Under the pieces are notes generated by a model that searched no databases, was not told the DNA's origin, and worked only from the letters and a program-made list of their open reading frames with translations. Of a DNA stretch of 13,322 nt, positions 1 through 6,429 are shown piece after piece; the first letter of the stretch is position 1; each line of letters starts with the position of its first letter. Origin of the DNA: SZUA-430 sp046153995 (GTDB lineage Bacteria; Pseudomonadota; Alphaproteobacteria; Micropepsales; Micropepsaceae); assembly GCA_046153995.1 (NCBI GenBank), contig JBJXEH010000244.1, positions 1 to 13,322 on the forward strand. The letters run 5' to 3'. Both the position numbers and the translations under genes were made by a program.

Positions 1-762
1 GTGCGCTATCACGGCAAGCTGTCCCCGTCCGAGCGTGCGACGGCGCAGCGGCGCTTCATGGAGCCGAAGGGGCGCATGCTGATGGTCGCGACGAGCGCGT
101 TCGGGATGGGGATCGACAAGCCGAACATCCGCTCGATCGTGCACTATCAGGCGCCTGGATCGCTCGAGAGTTATGTGCAGGAAGCGGGGCGTGCGGGGCG
201 TGACGGCCAGCCCGCCGATTGTGTGCTGCTGTTCGATCCGGCGGATCTCGAGATTCAGGAACATCTTCAGGGGTTGAGCCGGCCGAGTGTGCGGCACCTG
301 ATGAATCTCGAGAGCGCGCTCGCGGCGTGGGCTGGAGAGAAGCGCAGACCTTCGGCTGCGACGCTCGCCGTTTCGGCTGGTGTGCCGCAGCGGATTGCGG
401 AGGCGTTGCTTGTCGATCTTGCCGACGCGGGGCTCGTTGTTGAGGGGAAAGACGGCGCGATCAAACTTGCCGTGCCGGTTGCGGCTTTTCGTGCGGGCGC
501 GCGCGAGATGATCGCGAAGGTGAAGACGTTTGCGTTCGAGGGTGAGCGCAAGCTGAAGACCGTTGCCGCTTATGCGGCGAGCGAGGAATGCCGCAGCGCT
601 TTCATCCGGCGCTACTTCGGCGAGGACCTGCCGCCGCGGTGTGGGACGTGCGACCGCTGCCGCGGGAGTGGGGCGGTGATGGTGCGTGATGTCACGGTGA
701 AGAAGCCATCGCGTAGGCGACGCCGGCGGTCGAGGCCGCCGCGTCCGGCGGGGAGGCTCTAA
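1..762 (+). CDS. recQ: RecQ-family ATP-dependent DNA helicase, C-terminal part (5' end outside window)
   Basis: The frame is open from base 1, so the N-terminal ATP-binding lobe is missing. The visible 253 residues begin in helicase lobe 2. Motif V is ATSAFGMGIDKPN (about 30-42) and motif VI is QEAGRAGRDG (60-69), which carries the arginine finger; both are typical of RecQ 3'-5' helicases. A RecQ zinc site follows with Cys197, Cys214, Cys217 and Cys220 (fragment numbering) around RRYFGE. Between lobe 2 and the zinc site lie about 110 residues, clearly more than the roughly 60 of E. coli RecQ, and they look like a small winged-helix insert (RPSAATLAVSAGVPQRIAEA region). Only a basic tail (RRRRRRSRPPRP) follows, with no canonical RQC winged helix or HRDC domain. 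It is therefore a short RecQ variant, probably acting in recombination or repair. The last three codons and the stop lie in the inverted repeat at 753-872. The family call is sure; the exact subfamily is not. Confidence 0.93.
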   Translation: MRYHGKLSPSERATAQRRFMEPKGRMLMVATSAFGMGIDKPNIRSIVHYQAPGSLESYVQEAGRAGRDGQPADCVLLFDPADLEIQEHLQGLSRPSVRHLMNLESALAAWAGEKRRPSAATLAVSAGVPQRIAEALLVDLADAGLVVEGKDGAIKLAVPVAAFRAGAREMIAKVKTFAFEGERKLKTVAAYAASEECRSAFIRRYFGEDLPPRCGTCDRCRGSGAVMVRDVTVKKPSRRRRRRSRPPRPAGRL

Positions 763-872
763 CCCTGGGAGCGCCGGCATCCCTGCCGGCTCTCTGTTTT
801 TCAAAAGTTTGAGTACGCGCAACCGCCGTAAAGTGCCGGCAAGGATGCCGGCGCTCCCAGGGTTAGAGCCTC
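753..872. repeat. Head-to-head pair of 38-bp palindromic repeats (REP/BIME-like element)
   Basis: Bases 753-790 and 835-872 are reverse complements over 38 bp with a single mismatch, separated by 44 bp. Each arm also folds on itself: GCCGGCA-TCCC-TGCCGGC at 773-790 and GCCGGCA-AGGA-TGCCGGC at 835-852. Nested small hairpins in inverted pairs are the organisation of REP sequences and BIMEs, which are spread by RAYT (TnpA-REP) transposases acting in trans. No RAYT gene is in this window and I see no further copy here. The pair lies between the convergent 3' ends of recQ and the cyclase gene. It contains the recQ stop codon (760-762) and could form one long transcript hairpin in either direction, acting as a bidirectional terminator or 3'-end stabiliser. 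The REP assignment is inference from structure and position. Confidence 0.8.
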
Positions 873-894
873 ATTTCGTAAACTGTGGTCTTCG

Positions 895-3183
895 TCATCT
901 TTCGTTGAGCAGAGCTTTGAACTTTGCGTCCGTGCGGAATTTGTCGAAGTCGGGGTCCAATTTCAGGAGAGTGGGGGTGAGTGGCATCGGCGCTGGGATT
1001 TTCATCAGCGCTTCGATGGCGGGGATCGCGTTGCGGTCGCCGAGGCGGGCCAATACGCGCGCCTGGACGTCGAGGTAGTAGGCGCCGCTCAGTGCGTCCT
1101 TTGCGAGGGGCACGGCTTTGACGGCGAGGGCTGCATACTTTGTTGCGTTCGTGCGATCGCCGAGGCCGCAATAGGCCAGCGCCATGTAGGAGTGGATGTC
1201 GGCTTTGTCCTGTTGCTTTGCGAGTTCGACTTTCAGGTCGTCGAGCGCTTCTTGGTCGTTGAGCTTGGCGCCTTTTGTGTCGCCGCCAAGACGGCGGAGT
1301 TGGCCGAGATAAAGGTTCAGGTCGATCGAGGCACGGCCGGGTGAGCCTTCGGCTTCGTCGCGTTGCAGCAGCGTTTCGAGTAGGCGGATTGCCGCTTGCG
1401 GTTGACGGCGGAGCATCGCTTGGACGACGAGCGGCTCGACCAGTTCGCCGTCGGGTTCGGGGGTCAGGCCTTCAAGCAGCTTGCCGGCTTCGTCCAACCG
1501 ACCTTGCACTTGGCTGACCAACGCTTTCTTTGCAATGAACGGGACGCTGCCGGGTGCGTTCGGCCAAAACTTCAGCGCGGCGTCGAGTTGGCGGAGCGCA
1601 CCGGCGAAGTCGCGGGTTGCGAAGTAGAGTTCGGCGGCTTTCAAGCGGCGGCCCGCCGGCAGCGGATCGATCGCCACCGCGCGCTCGAAGTAGGTCTTGC
1701 TGTCGTCCCAGCGTCCCTGGCGGCGGGTGATACTGGCGAGCGCGGTCAACACGTCCGCGTTGCTCGGCCACTTTGCGCTCAGTTTCTCGAACCGTTGGCG
1801 CGCGCCTTCGTAGTCGCGCTTAACCCAGTATTCGAAGTAGGCGTCGGCGAGCATGACTTCGGCGAGATCGGGCTTGAGGCGCAGCGCTTGTGCGAGCGCT
1901 TGTTCGGCGGCGGCGCGGCGGCCTTCGGTGGCGTCGGTGCGGTTGAAATAGAGGAACGAGTGCACGCGCGCGAGCAAGGCCCAGGCGGCCGCGAAGTTCG
2001 CGTCGAGTTCGACCGCTTTGTTCAGCAGCTGTTGGGCTTGGCGGACGTTTGCCTCTGCGGACGTGCGGTAGAGTTTTAGCGCGTCGCGATAGGCTTCGTA
2101 GGCTTCCGGCTTTGTCGTGGGGGTCAGCGCTTCGCGCTCCCCTTGCGCGATCGTCACCTTGAGCGCACCGGCGATGCCGGAGGCGACTTTGGCTGCGACT
2201 TCGCTTTGTACGGCGAGCGCGTTGTCGTTCTTGCGTTCGTAGACGTCCGACCAAAGTTGGGTATCGGTTGCTGCGTTGATCAGCTGCGCGTTGATGACGA
2301 TGTCGTCGCCTTCGCTGCGCACGCGACCTCTGACGACCAGCGCGACGCCCAGTTGCTCGGCGATATCGGGCAGGCGGACATCTTTGCCTTTGAAGACGGA
2401 GGCCGAGGTTTGCGAGGTAACTTTCAACTCGCTCGCTTTGCCCAGGAGACTGCTAATCAGTTCGGACAGCCAGTCGCCATAGTCGGAATCGGCTTGGCTT
2501 TGCGAGTTGCTTTGGAACGGCAGGATGGCGATCGATCTGTCGCTGGGCGGCGTCGTGGTTGTGCGCGAGGCGAGCGTTACGAGTGCTGCGATCGCGATGA
2601 CGGCCGCTATACCGAGCGCGATCAGCGTCTGATTCTGCGCGAACTTCGGCAACGCGATCCGCCGCGGGACGGCCGGGCCATGGGCGGTGCCCGTGCCGAT
2701 CGCGAACGCCTCAATGGTTTCGGCCATCTTGTCGAGATGGATGTGGCCGCGCGAGGTCAGGCTGTCGGCGATCGGTCCGCGGATCGACTGCCGCACGGCC
2801 CCCGATACCAGCGCGCCGCCGGGATCGCTTTTGGCCATCAGGCGGGCGGCGACGTTGACGCCGTGGCCGAGAAGATCGCCGTTCGGCTGCACGACGACGT
2901 CGCCCAAGTGCACGCCGACGCGCACTTTCGGTTCGCAGGTTCCGGCAAGTTCGAGGGCGGCTTCGACGGCGGCGAGACTGGAGGCAAACTCCAGCATGAA
3001 ACCATCGCCCGCGGTGTTGAACACGCGCCCGCCGTGGCGCGCGGCTATGGCTTCGATCACGGTGCGGAGGGCCGCCACTTCGGCGGTCGTCTTCGTTTCG
3101 TCGGCCTCGGTGCGCGCGGAATAGCCGGCGACGTCGAGCGCAACGATCGTGGCGAGTTTGCGGGGTTGCGCGGTGCCGGTCAT
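895..3183 (-). CDS. Membrane class III adenylate/guanylate cyclase with TolB/FlgO-like region and TPR repeats
   Basis: This 762-residue protein opens with a class III nucleotide cyclase domain (about 8-130). The metal-binding aspartates are Asp17 (VALDVAGYS) and Asp60 (NTAGDGF). The GVNVAAR segment carries the expected Asn110 and Arg114. The lysine normally found before the second aspartate is Asn56, so substrate choice and activity are uncertain. A single transmembrane helix follows at about 186-206. Next comes an IAILPF...LWSDVYER region (about 217-345) resembling the TolB-N/FlgO-like segment common in this architecture, then TPR-type helices from about 375 towards the C-terminus. The topology suggests a cytoplasmic cyclase with the TPR part across the membrane, making cAMP or cGMP in response to an envelope or protein signal. 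The ATG at 3183 has only a distant purine-rich GAGGGA (about 16 nt upstream), so translation may be weak. The gene lies downstream of the small gene at 3263-3562 and ends toward the repeat at 753-872. Confidence 0.88.
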   Translation of the reverse strand: MTGTAQPRKLATIVALDVAGYSARTEADETKTTAEVAALRTVIEAIAARHGGRVFNTAGDGFMLEFASSLAAVEAALELAGTCEPKVRVGVHLGDVVVQPNGDLLGHGVNVAARLMAKSDPGGALVSGAVRQSIRGPIADSLTSRGHIHLDKMAETIEAFAIGTGTAHGPAVPRRIALPKFAQNQTLIALGIAAVIAIAALVTLASRTTTTPPSDRSIAILPFQSNSQSQADSDYGDWLSELISSLLGKASELKVTSQTSASVFKGKDVRLPDIAEQLGVALVVRGRVRSEGDDIVINAQLINAATDTQLWSDVYERKNDNALAVQSEVAAKVASGIAGALKVTIAQGEREALTPTTKPEAYEAYRDALKLYRTSAEANVRQAQQLLNKAVELDANFAAAWALLARVHSFLYFNRTDATEGRRAAAEQALAQALRLKPDLAEVMLADAYFEYWVKRDYEGARQRFEKLSAKWPSNADVLTALASITRRQGRWDDSKTYFERAVAIDPLPAGRRLKAAELYFATRDFAGALRQLDAALKFWPNAPGSVPFIAKKALVSQVQGRLDEAGKLLEGLTPEPDGELVEPLVVQAMLRRQPQAAIRLLETLLQRDEAEGSPGRASIDLNLYLGQLRRLGGDTKGAKLNDQEALDDLKVELAKQQDKADIHSYMALAYCGLGDRTNATKYAALAVKAVPLAKDALSGAYYLDVQARVLARLGDRNAIPAIEALMKIPAPMPLTPTLLKLDPDFDKFRTDAKFKALLNER

Positions 3184-3210
3184 TTTTGTTGTTGCGGTTC
3201 CCTCAAAGAC

Positions 3211-3239
3211 ATACGGCCGGCGTTTGGGGCCGGCCGCAT
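3211..3239 (-). terminator. Strong intergenic hairpin between the small repeat protein gene and the cyclase gene
   Basis: Bases 3211-3221 and 3229-3239 form an 11-bp stem (one G-U pair in the minus-strand RNA) around a 7-nt loop; the core is GCCGGCC paired with GGCCGGC. It sits 23 bases after the small gene's stop and 27 bases before the cyclase ATG. No U-run follows on the minus strand, so it is a weak intrinsic terminator at best. It may instead reduce read-through into the cyclase gene, protect the upstream mRNA end, or lower cyclase translation. Confidence 0.5.
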
Positions 3240-3262
3240 GAATTTTTCGGTCGAAGCGACGA

Positions 3263-3562
3263 CTATTGTTGCGTCGGATCGCTCGGCGGCGGCGGCGGCA
3301 CTACCGGCGCGTCGGGCGCCGGTGGCACGGTGCCGTCAGCCGGCGCTGCCGCCGGGTCTGCAGGCGCTGCGGCCGGATCGACTGCAGCCGGATCGACCGC
3401 TGCGGCCGGATCAGCCGGCGCGGCGGCGGGATCGGTTGGCATCGCTGCCGGATCCGTTAGCGCGGGCGCATCAACCGGCGCTGCAGCGTTTCGCGTCGTG
3501 TAATAGTAGTAGCCGCCCGCTGCTGCAGCGAGCACGATCAGCAGCATCACAACTCTATTCAT
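3263..3562 (-). CDS. Small membrane-anchored or exported Ala/Pro/Asp-rich repeat protein, unknown function
   Basis: This is a 99-residue protein with a hydrophobic N-terminal helix (VVMLLIVLAAAAGG, about 4-17), a YYYY stretch, then a low-complexity region of DPAAAPA-type repeats (about 37-77) and a proline run near the end (VVPPPPPSDP). The helix is either a signal anchor or an uncleaved signal, placing the acidic, proline-rich tail outside the cytoplasm. GGAGGG lies five bases before the ATG, an excellent ribosome site that supports this strand over the antisense Gly/Ala/Ser-rich frame. I do not recognise a family. The composition suggests an extended, unstructured periplasmic spacer. It precedes the cyclase gene on the same strand, with a strong hairpin between them, so a functional link is possible but unproven. 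Confidence 0.68.
   Translation of the reverse strand: MNRVVMLLIVLAAAAGGYYYYTTRNAAAPVDAPALTDPAAMPTDPAAAPADPAAAVDPAAVDPAAAPADPAAAPADGTVPPAPDAPVVPPPPPSDPTQQ
3332..3454 (-). repeat. Degenerate in-frame repeat encoding DPAAAPA-like units
   Basis: About six imperfect copies of a GC-rich unit built around GCCGGATC (plus-strand view) encode DPAAMPT, DPAAAPA, DPAAAV, DPAAV, DPAAAPA and DPAAAPA. Units vary between five and seven codons and stay in frame, so length changes by slippage would keep the protein intact. The array is confined to the small gene at 3263-3562. Confidence 0.7.
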
Positions 3563-3675
3563 TCAGTCCCTCCAGTGTGTTCCCCTCTGGCCGCGCGAGG
3601 TTCGCACGGCCTAAGCCAGACTAGCGGCTTCGCGGTTTGGCAACAAGGCGAGGGACATGTTGCACCTGCGTCAGG

Positions 3676-5280
3676 TCAGCCCAGCACAAATCCTTCATAC
3701 CCGTTCGCGACGACTTCGGCGCATTTCTGGCGGTAGGCGGGGACGCCGCCGACATAGGGCAGGAAGGTCCGCGGTTTGCCCGGGATGTTGGCGCCCATGT
3801 ACCAGGAGTTGGCTTTGGCCATCAGCGTCATGGCGCCAAGTTCGTTGATGTGGGCGACCCAGGCTTCTTCAGCGGCCTCGGTTGCTTCGAGCGTTTGCTT
3901 TTTACGCGCGTCGAGGTCGGACAGCGCGCGGGCGATCCAATCGACGTGGTGTTCGATCGAGGGCGGCATGTTGGTCAGCACGCTGGGGCTTTGCGGGCCA
4001 GTGATCGTGAAGAGGTTCGGAAAGCCCGCGATGGAAAGGCCCAGATAGGTTTTGGGACCGTGGGCCCATTTGTCTTTTATCTTCAGACCGTTTTTGCCCA
4101 CGAGGTCGATCTTCGTGAGTGCACCCGTCATGGCGTCGAAGCCGATGGCGTAGACGATCGTGTCGAAGGCGTGCTCGCCGCTCGCGGTGCGGATGCCCGT
4201 CTTGGTGATGCGTTCGATCGGCGCTTTCGAGACGTCGATCAGCGTCACGTTCGCCCTGTTGTAGGTTTCCCAATAGCCGATGTCGACGCAGAGGCGCTTC
4301 GTGCCGACAGGATAGGTTTTCGGCGTGAGCATGTCGGCGACTTTCGGGTCTTTGACGATGCTCCTTATCTTCTTGGCGAAGAATTCGTGGGCGGCTTTGT
4401 TCGAGTTCTCGTCGATGCCGGTGTCGGCGAAGCCACCGAGTACTGCGAAGCCGCCGCGCTTGGACCAACGCTCTTCGAAGATGGCTTCGACTTCGGCCGG
4501 CGGCGTTGCCGAGAGCAGGCGTTCTTGCGGATCGATTTGGCGAACGCCGGAGTTGTTGGCCAGCGCTTGGCTGCGGAAGCGCGGGCGGTTCAGTTTCCAC
4601 AACTCCTCGATCGCGGGGTCGGCTTTGTGGTTGTGGGCCGGGACCGTGTAGTTCGGCGTACGCTGGAAGACGGTCAGGTGCTTTGCCTGTTTCGCGATCA
4701 CGGGGATCGACTGCACGGCGGAGGAGCCTGTGCCGATGACAGCGACGTTTTGGCCCGTGAAGTCGACCTGTTCGTGCGGCCAGCGGCTGGTGAAATAGGA
4801 CTTGCCCTGGAAGTCGCCGACGCCGGGGAAGTCCGGGTCCTTTGGGATCGAGAGGCAGCCCGTCGCCATGATCAGCGCGCGGGCGGCGAAGTTGTCGCCC
4901 TTGTCGGTGACCACGTGCCAGCGTTTTGCTTGTTCGTTCCAGTGGGCTGCGGTGACGCGGGTGTTGAAGCGGATGTCGCGCTTCAGGTCGAACTTTTTGG
5001 CGACGTGTTCGAGGTACGCCAAGATCTCCGATTGCGGCGCGTAGCGTTCGCTCCAGCGCCATTCTTCGTCGAGTGCGCTTGAGAACGAGTAGCCGTATTC
5101 CTGGCTCTCGATGTCCACGCGCGCGCCAGGGTAGCGGTTCCAGTACCACGTGCCGCCGATGCCGCCGCCCGCCTCAAGCACCACCGCGCCGGTGTTCTGA
5201 TTGCGCAGGCGGTGGAGCATATAGAGGCCGGCAAAGCCTGCGCCGACGATAACGGTGTCGATGGTGGTGGGTGCGGTCAT
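3676..5280 (-). CDS. FAD/NADPH-dependent Baeyer-Villiger-type monooxygenase (phenylacetone monooxygenase-like)
   Basis: The protein has 534 residues from the ATG at 5280, which has GGAG nine bases upstream; an upstream start at 5340 would add 20 residues ahead of the Rossmann fold and looks wrong. The FAD site GAGFAG is at 13-18, GGTWYWNRYPGAR at 42-54 and the active-site Asp at 56. The NADPH site GTGSSA is at 183-188. GTKRL contains Arg329, matching the catalytic Arg of phenylacetone monooxygenase. The resemblance to that enzyme runs the full length. The family inserts oxygen next to a ketone to give an ester or lactone, using O2 and NADPH. The fingerprint FxGxxxHxxxW(P/D) reads FQGKSYFTSRWP (157-168), with Phe163 in place of His. 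The enzyme may thus be slower, or a different flavin monooxygenase. It lies 66 bp after the ketoacyl synthase gene, probably in one transcript. The substrate cannot be read from the sequence. Confidence 0.9.
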   Translation of the reverse strand: MTAPTTIDTVIVGAGFAGLYMLHRLRNQNTGAVVLEAGGGIGGTWYWNRYPGARVDIESQEYGYSFSSALDEEWRWSERYAPQSEILAYLEHVAKKFDLKRDIRFNTRVTAAHWNEQAKRWHVVTDKGDNFAARALIMATGCLSIPKDPDFPGVGDFQGKSYFTSRWPHEQVDFTGQNVAVIGTGSSAVQSIPVIAKQAKHLTVFQRTPNYTVPAHNHKADPAIEELWKLNRPRFRSQALANNSGVRQIDPQERLLSATPPAEVEAIFEERWSKRGGFAVLGGFADTGIDENSNKAAHEFFAKKIRSIVKDPKVADMLTPKTYPVGTKRLCVDIGYWETYNRANVTLIDVSKAPIERITKTGIRTASGEHAFDTIVYAIGFDAMTGALTKIDLVGKNGLKIKDKWAHGPKTYLGLSIAGFPNLFTITGPQSPSVLTNMPPSIEHHVDWIARALSDLDARKKQTLEATEAAEEAWVAHINELGAMTLMAKANSWYMGANIPGKPRTFLPYVGGVPAYRQKCAEVVANGYEGFVLG

Positions 5281-5288
5281 GGGGGCAA

Positions 5289-5315
5289 GCTCCGTGCGAT
5301 GTCGTTCGCCGGAGC
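5289..5315 (-). promoter_or_regulatory. Possible hairpin masking the ribosome binding site of the monooxygenase gene
   Basis: In the minus-strand RNA, GCUCCG (5310-5315) can pair with CGGAGC (5289-5294), a 6-bp stem with a 15-nt loop. The second arm contains the GGAG that serves the ATG at 5280. Translation could therefore depend on unfolding, for example by ribosomes finishing the upstream gene 30 bases away. The stem is short and may be chance. Confidence 0.25.
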
Positions 5316-5346
5316 CTAGCCCATTGTTGCGAGAGGGCAAGCGAGA

Positions 5347-6429
5347 CTAAGCGATCGCATGGCCCTTCGCTTTGCGGTAGTGCTGGACGATCTCGAGCGC
5401 GCTGCGTGTTTGCGGCGGGAGCTCGGCGTCGGACTTTCCGAGCGGGGTCGAGCGGTTGCCCCATTTGACGAGGTGGGCGCAGAAGGTTAGGCCGCCGCCG
5501 AAGGCTGGCATCAGGAGCAGGTTTCCGGGATTGACGCGGCCGTCTTCGATCGCTTCGCAGAGCGCGACGGGAACCGTTGCGGCCGACATGTTGCCGTAGC
5601 GCTCTACGCTGACGTAAACGCGGTCCATTGGGACGCCCGCTTTCTTTGCCACCGCTTCGATGATGCGCAGGTTCGCCTGATGCGGCACGCAGATGTCTAC
5701 GTCGGCGGCGGTCTTGCCGGCGCGGCGGAGAACGTCTTCGCTCGCCATGCTCATGCCGCCGACGGCCTTCTTGAAGATTTCCTGGCCTTCGAATTGCCAC
5801 TCGGTGACGCCGATCAGGCGGCCGGCGTGAACGTAGTTGCCGCCCATGCCGTGGATCTGCAGGATCGCGCGCGACTCGCCGTAGCAGCCGAGGCGCTCCA
5901 TCTGGAGGCCTTCGTCTTTGTCTGTCGCCTGCAGCACCACGGCGGCGCAGCCGTCGCCGAACAGGACGGCGACGTTGCGGTCGTCCCAGTTCATGAACGG
6001 GGAGATGAGTTCGCCGCCGATGACGAGCGCGTTCTTGATGGCGCCGGTTTTGATCATCGCGGCGGCGGTCGAGAGGCCATAGAGGAAGCTGGTGCAGGCC
6101 GTGTTCACGTCCATCGCGCCGCAGCCTTCGGCGCCCGGGATGCGGCGTTGGATGCCTGAGGATTGGTTCGGGCACTGCTCATCGTGCGTCGTCGTGCCCA
6201 TCACGATGAGGTCGAGGTCCTTGCCCTCAATCCCCGCGCAGGCGAGCGCGCGCTTGCCCGCGACCTCGGCCATGTCGGTCAAGGAGCAGTGCGCGATGCG
6301 GCGTTCCTTGATGCCGGTGCGCGAGGTGATCCAATCGTCGGAGGTGTCGATAAAGGTCGCGATGTCGTTGTTCGACAGGATGGCGGGTGGGAGGCACTTT
6401 CCCCAGCCTGTGATGCCGGCGTTCGGCAT
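5347..6429 (-). CDS. 3-oxoacyl-ACP synthase III family protein (FabH-like) with C-terminal extension
   Basis: FabH-type enzymes condense an acyl-CoA starter with malonyl-ACP. From the ATG at 6429 the protein has 360 residues. The start is chosen because AAGGTG lies six bases upstream and the FabH fold begins there; a GTG at 6468 would add 13 residues. The full triad is present: Cys112 (NTACTSF), His250 (PHQAN) and Asn280 (GNMSAAT). The CoA-contacting residues Trp33, Arg37 and Arg151 of E. coli FabH are also in place. The usual fold ends near LVKW at 320-323, and about 37 further residues follow, with STPLGKSDAELPP as a recognisable segment. No fab gene cluster surrounds it, so it is more likely an accessory synthase for a special lipid or ketone than the main fatty-acid initiator. 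The downstream monooxygenase supports a shared pathway, though only by position. Confidence 0.9.
   Translation of the reverse strand: MPNAGITGWGKCLPPAILSNNDIATFIDTSDDWITSRTGIKERRIAHCSLTDMAEVAGKRALACAGIEGKDLDLIVMGTTTHDEQCPNQSSGIQRRIPGAEGCGAMDVNTACTSFLYGLSTAAAMIKTGAIKNALVIGGELISPFMNWDDRNVAVLFGDGCAAVVLQATDKDEGLQMERLGCYGESRAILQIHGMGGNYVHAGRLIGVTEWQFEGQEIFKKAVGGMSMASEDVLRRAGKTAADVDICVPHQANLRIIEAVAKKAGVPMDRVYVSVERYGNMSAATVPVALCEAIEDGRVNPGNLLLMPAFGGGLTFCAHLVKWGNRSTPLGKSDAELPPQTRSALEIVQHYRKAKGHAIA

Noticed and set aside
3332..3454. Regular GCCGGATC-containing repeats considered as a CRISPR or intergenic satellite array
   Set aside because: The units are short, degenerate, without unique spacers, and stay in frame inside a coding region.
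3186..3503. Plus-strand Gly/Ala/Ser-rich repeat frame opposite the small protein gene
   Set aside because: It has no good ribosome site or signal, while the minus-strand frame has GGAGGG five bases before its ATG and a TM segment.
2143..3624. Long open plus-strand frame (493 codons) opposite the cyclase and small repeat protein
   Set aside because: It is antisense to a protein with clear catalytic motifs, TM helix and TPRs; its translation is low-complexity Gly/Arg/Asp-rich with no domain. GC-rich codon bias readily gives such shadows.
3640..3676. Short inverted repeats (GCAACA/TGTTGC and ACCTG/CAGGT) after the monooxygenase gene
   Set aside because: The stems are only 5-6 bp and no U-run follows on the minus strand, so a terminator call is not supported.
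3637..5082. Long open plus-strand frame (481 codons) opposite the monooxygenase gene
   Set aside because: The minus strand encodes a full BVMO-like protein; the plus frame has no recognisable motif or ribosome site.
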